DNA from: Desulfomicrobium sp.
GTDB lineage: Bacteria; Desulfobacterota; Desulfovibrionia; Desulfovibrionales; Desulfomicrobiaceae
DNA length: 7,862 nucleotides
Reading direction: 5' to 3'
Assembly: GCA_003542385.1 (NCBI GenBank)
Contig: DPKT01000294.1
Span: forward strand, 2,185-10,046
The position numbers were made by a program, and so were the translations under genes. Under the pieces are notes generated by a model, which saw nothing but the letters and a program-made list of their open reading frames with translations, did no database searches and was not told the DNA's origin. This document shows positions 6,565-7,862 of this stretch, piece by piece; the stretch's first letter is position 1; each line of letters begins with the position of its first letter.

Positions 6565-6665
6565 GCTCCGCTCCGAACCCCGGAGGCTGACGGTCAGCAT
6601 CCGGAAATTCGTGGCTGCGGGCTGCGCGCCGTCCGACAGACCCGGTCTGCCGCAGTCGCCCCGGA
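6564..6665 (+). other. Potentially structured 5' leader of the chemoreceptor mRNA
   Basis: Several pairings can be seen by eye. A first hairpin is AGCTCCG (6564-6570) with CGGAGGCT (6581-6588, one bulge). A nested set follows: TCCGG (6600-6604) with CCGGA (6661-6665), enclosing GGCTGCGG (6613-6620) with CCGCAGTC (6650-6657, one wobble), enclosing CAGA/TCTG (6637-6649). There are also perfect 6-1-6 palindromes at 6586-6598 (GCTGAC-G-GTCAGC) and 6637-6649 (CAGACC-C-GGTCTG). I do not recognise a known riboswitch; the conserved elements of the c-di-GMP-I type are not seen. GC-rich DNA gives chance stems, so function is unproven. Confidence 0.35.
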
Positions 6666-6702
6666 CTCTGAGACAGACATGAAAAACCACGCACCATCCA
6701 TC

Positions 6703-6708
6703 AGGAGG
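6703..6708 (+). promoter_or_regulatory. Strong ribosome binding site choosing the chemoreceptor start
   Basis: A perfect AGGAGG stands six bases before ATG 6715. An in-frame ATG at 6679 would add 12 residues (MKNHAPSIRRHS) but has only a weak GAGA-like site before it, so 6715 is preferred. Confidence 0.75.
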
Positions 6709-6714
6709 CACTCC

Positions 6715-7862
6715 ATGGGCATTCGCTTCGGAATCCGCAACCGGCTGCTGTTAGTGACCGGAATCATGCTGCTCTTCATGGGCGCCGTGGTGGCCTTCTT
6801 CGTCTACCAGGCGCGCGGCACCAAGACGGACATGATCGCCACCGTGGGCCGCATCATGAACGAGGACGCCCGCGACAAGATCCTGGTCGCCACGCAGAAC
6901 ATGGCCACGAGCATCGGCGCGGCCATCCAGGGCGTGAGCGACAACGACGAACGCATCGGCATCATCAAGAAGCTCATCGGCGACATCCGCTTCGAAGCCG
7001 ACAAATCCGGCTACTTCTTCGTCTACCAGGGCACCATTTGCCGGGTGCTGCCGACCAAGCCCGAATCCGAAGGCAAGGACCTCGGAGGCCTCAAGGACGT
7101 GGGCGGAATCCTCTTCGTGCAAGAACTGCAGAAGCAGGCCCAGGCCGGGGGCGGCTTCGTCGAGTACGTCTTCGCCAAGCCGGGCAAGGGCGACCAGCCC
7201 AAGCTCAGCTACTCGATCATGATCCCCGGCACGGACATGTGGATCGGCACGGGCGTGTACATCGACAACATCGCCGAGGCCCAGGCCGCGGTGGCCGCCG
7301 ACCTGGAGGCCGCGGCCTCGCGGTCTCTGACCATCGCCCTGTCCTTCATCGGCGCGGGCTTCGCCTTCCTCATCCTGCCCCTGACCATCTTCCTGATCCG
7401 CTCCATCATCACCCCGCTGAAGCGCATGATCGGGATGCTCAAGGACATCGCCGAGGGCGAGGGCGACCTCACGGCCCGCCTCAAGGACACCTCCGGTACC
7501 GAGACTCAGGAACTGGCCGAGTGGTTCAACACCTTCGTCGAGCAGGTCCACGGCATCATCCGCGAGGTGGTCGGCAATTCGAACCAGCTGAACCAGGCGT
7601 CCCATGGCCTGCTCGGACTGGCCACGCAGCTGCGCCGGGCCTCGGGCGACATGACGTCCAAGTCCACCACCGTGGCCGCCGCCACCGAGCAGATGAGCTC
7701 CAACATGAACTCCGTGGCCTCGGCCATGGAGGAGTTCTCGACCAACATCTCCACCGTGGCCTCGGCTTCGGAGGAGATGACCGCCACAATCTCCGAGATC
7801 TCCCAGAACGCCTCCAAGGCCAAGGAGATCACCGGGCACGCCGTGGGCAAGGCCGGCGAGGC
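6715..7862 (+). CDS. Methyl-accepting chemotaxis protein with single Cache sensor (3' truncated by window)
   Basis: 382 residues are visible with no stop before the window ends. A short basic N-terminus leads to membrane helix 1 (11-31), then a periplasmic region of about 170 residues of sCache_2 type with 'DKSGYFFVY' (96-104) and 'DMWIGTGVYID' (174-184). Membrane helix 2 (about 205-228) and a HAMP domain follow (about 229-281, 'ITPLKRMIGMLKDIAEGEGDL'). Then comes the start of the long cytoplasmic coiled coil, with methylation-type Glu/Gln pairs ('AATEQM' 322-327, 'ASEEM' 351-355). The hairpin tip that binds CheA/CheW lies beyond the window. It should sense a small extracellular ligand, often an organic acid for this Cache class, and control CheA activity at the cell pole. 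It has its own promoter and strong ribosome binding site and is probably transcribed apart from the upstream pair. Family is certain; ligand unknown. Confidence 0.95.
   Translation, partial: MGIRFGIRNRLLLVTGIMLLFMGAVVAFFVYQARGTKTDMIATVGRIMNEDARDKILVATQNMATSIGAAIQGVSDNDERIGIIKKLIGDIRFEADKSGYFFVYQGTICRVLPTKPESEGKDLGGLKDVGGILFVQELQKQAQAGGGFVEYVFAKPGKGDQPKLSYSIMIPGTDMWIGTGVYIDNIAEAQAAVAADLEAAASRSLTIALSFIGAGFAFLILPLTIFLIRSIITPLKRMIGMLKDIAEGEGDLTARLKDTSGTETQELAEWFNTFVEQVHGIIREVVGNSNQLNQASHGLLGLATQLRRASGDMTSKSTTVAAATEQMSSNMNSVASAMEEFSTNISTVASASEEMTATISEISQNASKAKEITGHAVGKAGE

Noticed and set aside
4570..6711. 713-residue open frame on the minus strand opposite the diguanylate cyclase and the following gap
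   Set aside because: Its sequence is low-complexity in V, G, E, D, A and H with no recognisable domain, typical of the antisense shadow of a GC-rich gene. The + strand protein has clear intact domains throughout.
6679..6714. In-frame upstream ATG giving a 12-residue N-terminal extension of the chemoreceptor
   Set aside because: The later ATG at 6715 has a perfect AGGAGG at ideal distance; the upstream one does not.
6556..6714. c-di-GMP riboswitch before the chemoreceptor
   Set aside because: Considered because such switches often precede chemoreceptor genes, but the conserved elements of the c-di-GMP-I class could not be found in the leader.
6751..7839. 362-residue minus-strand open frame opposite the chemoreceptor
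   Set aside because: Glycine/histidine/leucine-rich shadow sequence; the + strand encodes a textbook Cache-HAMP receptor.

Overview
The window is a dense, strongly GC-rich bacterial segment in which every gene I can support lies on the + strand. It holds five protein-coding genes (the first and last cut by the window edges) and two real intergenic gaps of about 195 and 245 bases. The style of the proteins (a 'GHNVIVPN'-type histidine kinase, periplasmic-binding domains fused to GGDEF, a Cache chemoreceptor and a eukaryotic-type UDP-glucose pyrophosphorylase) fits a free-living, motile deltaproteobacterium, most plausibly of the Desulfovibrio/Desulfomicrobium group. That placement is inference from protein style and composition, not a database match.

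Layout. (1) Bases 1-849: C-terminal part of a sensor histidine kinase. (2) Bases 875-2287: a REC-PAS-histidine-kinase-like protein 25 bases downstream, almost certainly in the same operon. Its ATP-binding domain has lost the recognisable N, G1 and G2 boxes although the H-box is intact. A probable intrinsic terminator overlaps its stop codon. (3) Bases 2484-3932: a UDPGP-family UTP--glucose-1-phosphate uridylyltransferase. (4) Bases 3925-6468: a membrane diguanylate cyclase with two tandem periplasmic-binding domains. It starts at a TTG inside the end of the uridylyltransferase gene, so the two are probably translationally coupled. (5) A regulatory gap (6469-6714) with a good sigma70-like promoter, a 12-7-12 inverted repeat sitting on the -10 box, and a potentially folded leader of about 150 bases. 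(6) Bases 6715 to the end: the N-terminal two-thirds or so of a Cache-HAMP methyl-accepting chemotaxis protein.

How the genes may work together. The first two look like one signalling pathway, with the kinase feeding the REC domain of the second protein, whose own catalytic domain looks dead and which has no DNA-binding output. The next two couple production of UDP-glucose, the precursor of glucans and other exopolysaccharides, to production of c-di-GMP, the usual activator of exopolysaccharide synthesis. The chemoreceptor is separately transcribed and adds a motility output. Overall this reads as a signal-transduction neighbourhood for surface or motility decisions. I see no mobile elements, CRISPR arrays, tRNA or rRNA. 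The strongest leads are the degenerate kinase, the uridylyltransferase/diguanylate cyclase coupling and the operator-plus-leader region before the chemoreceptor.
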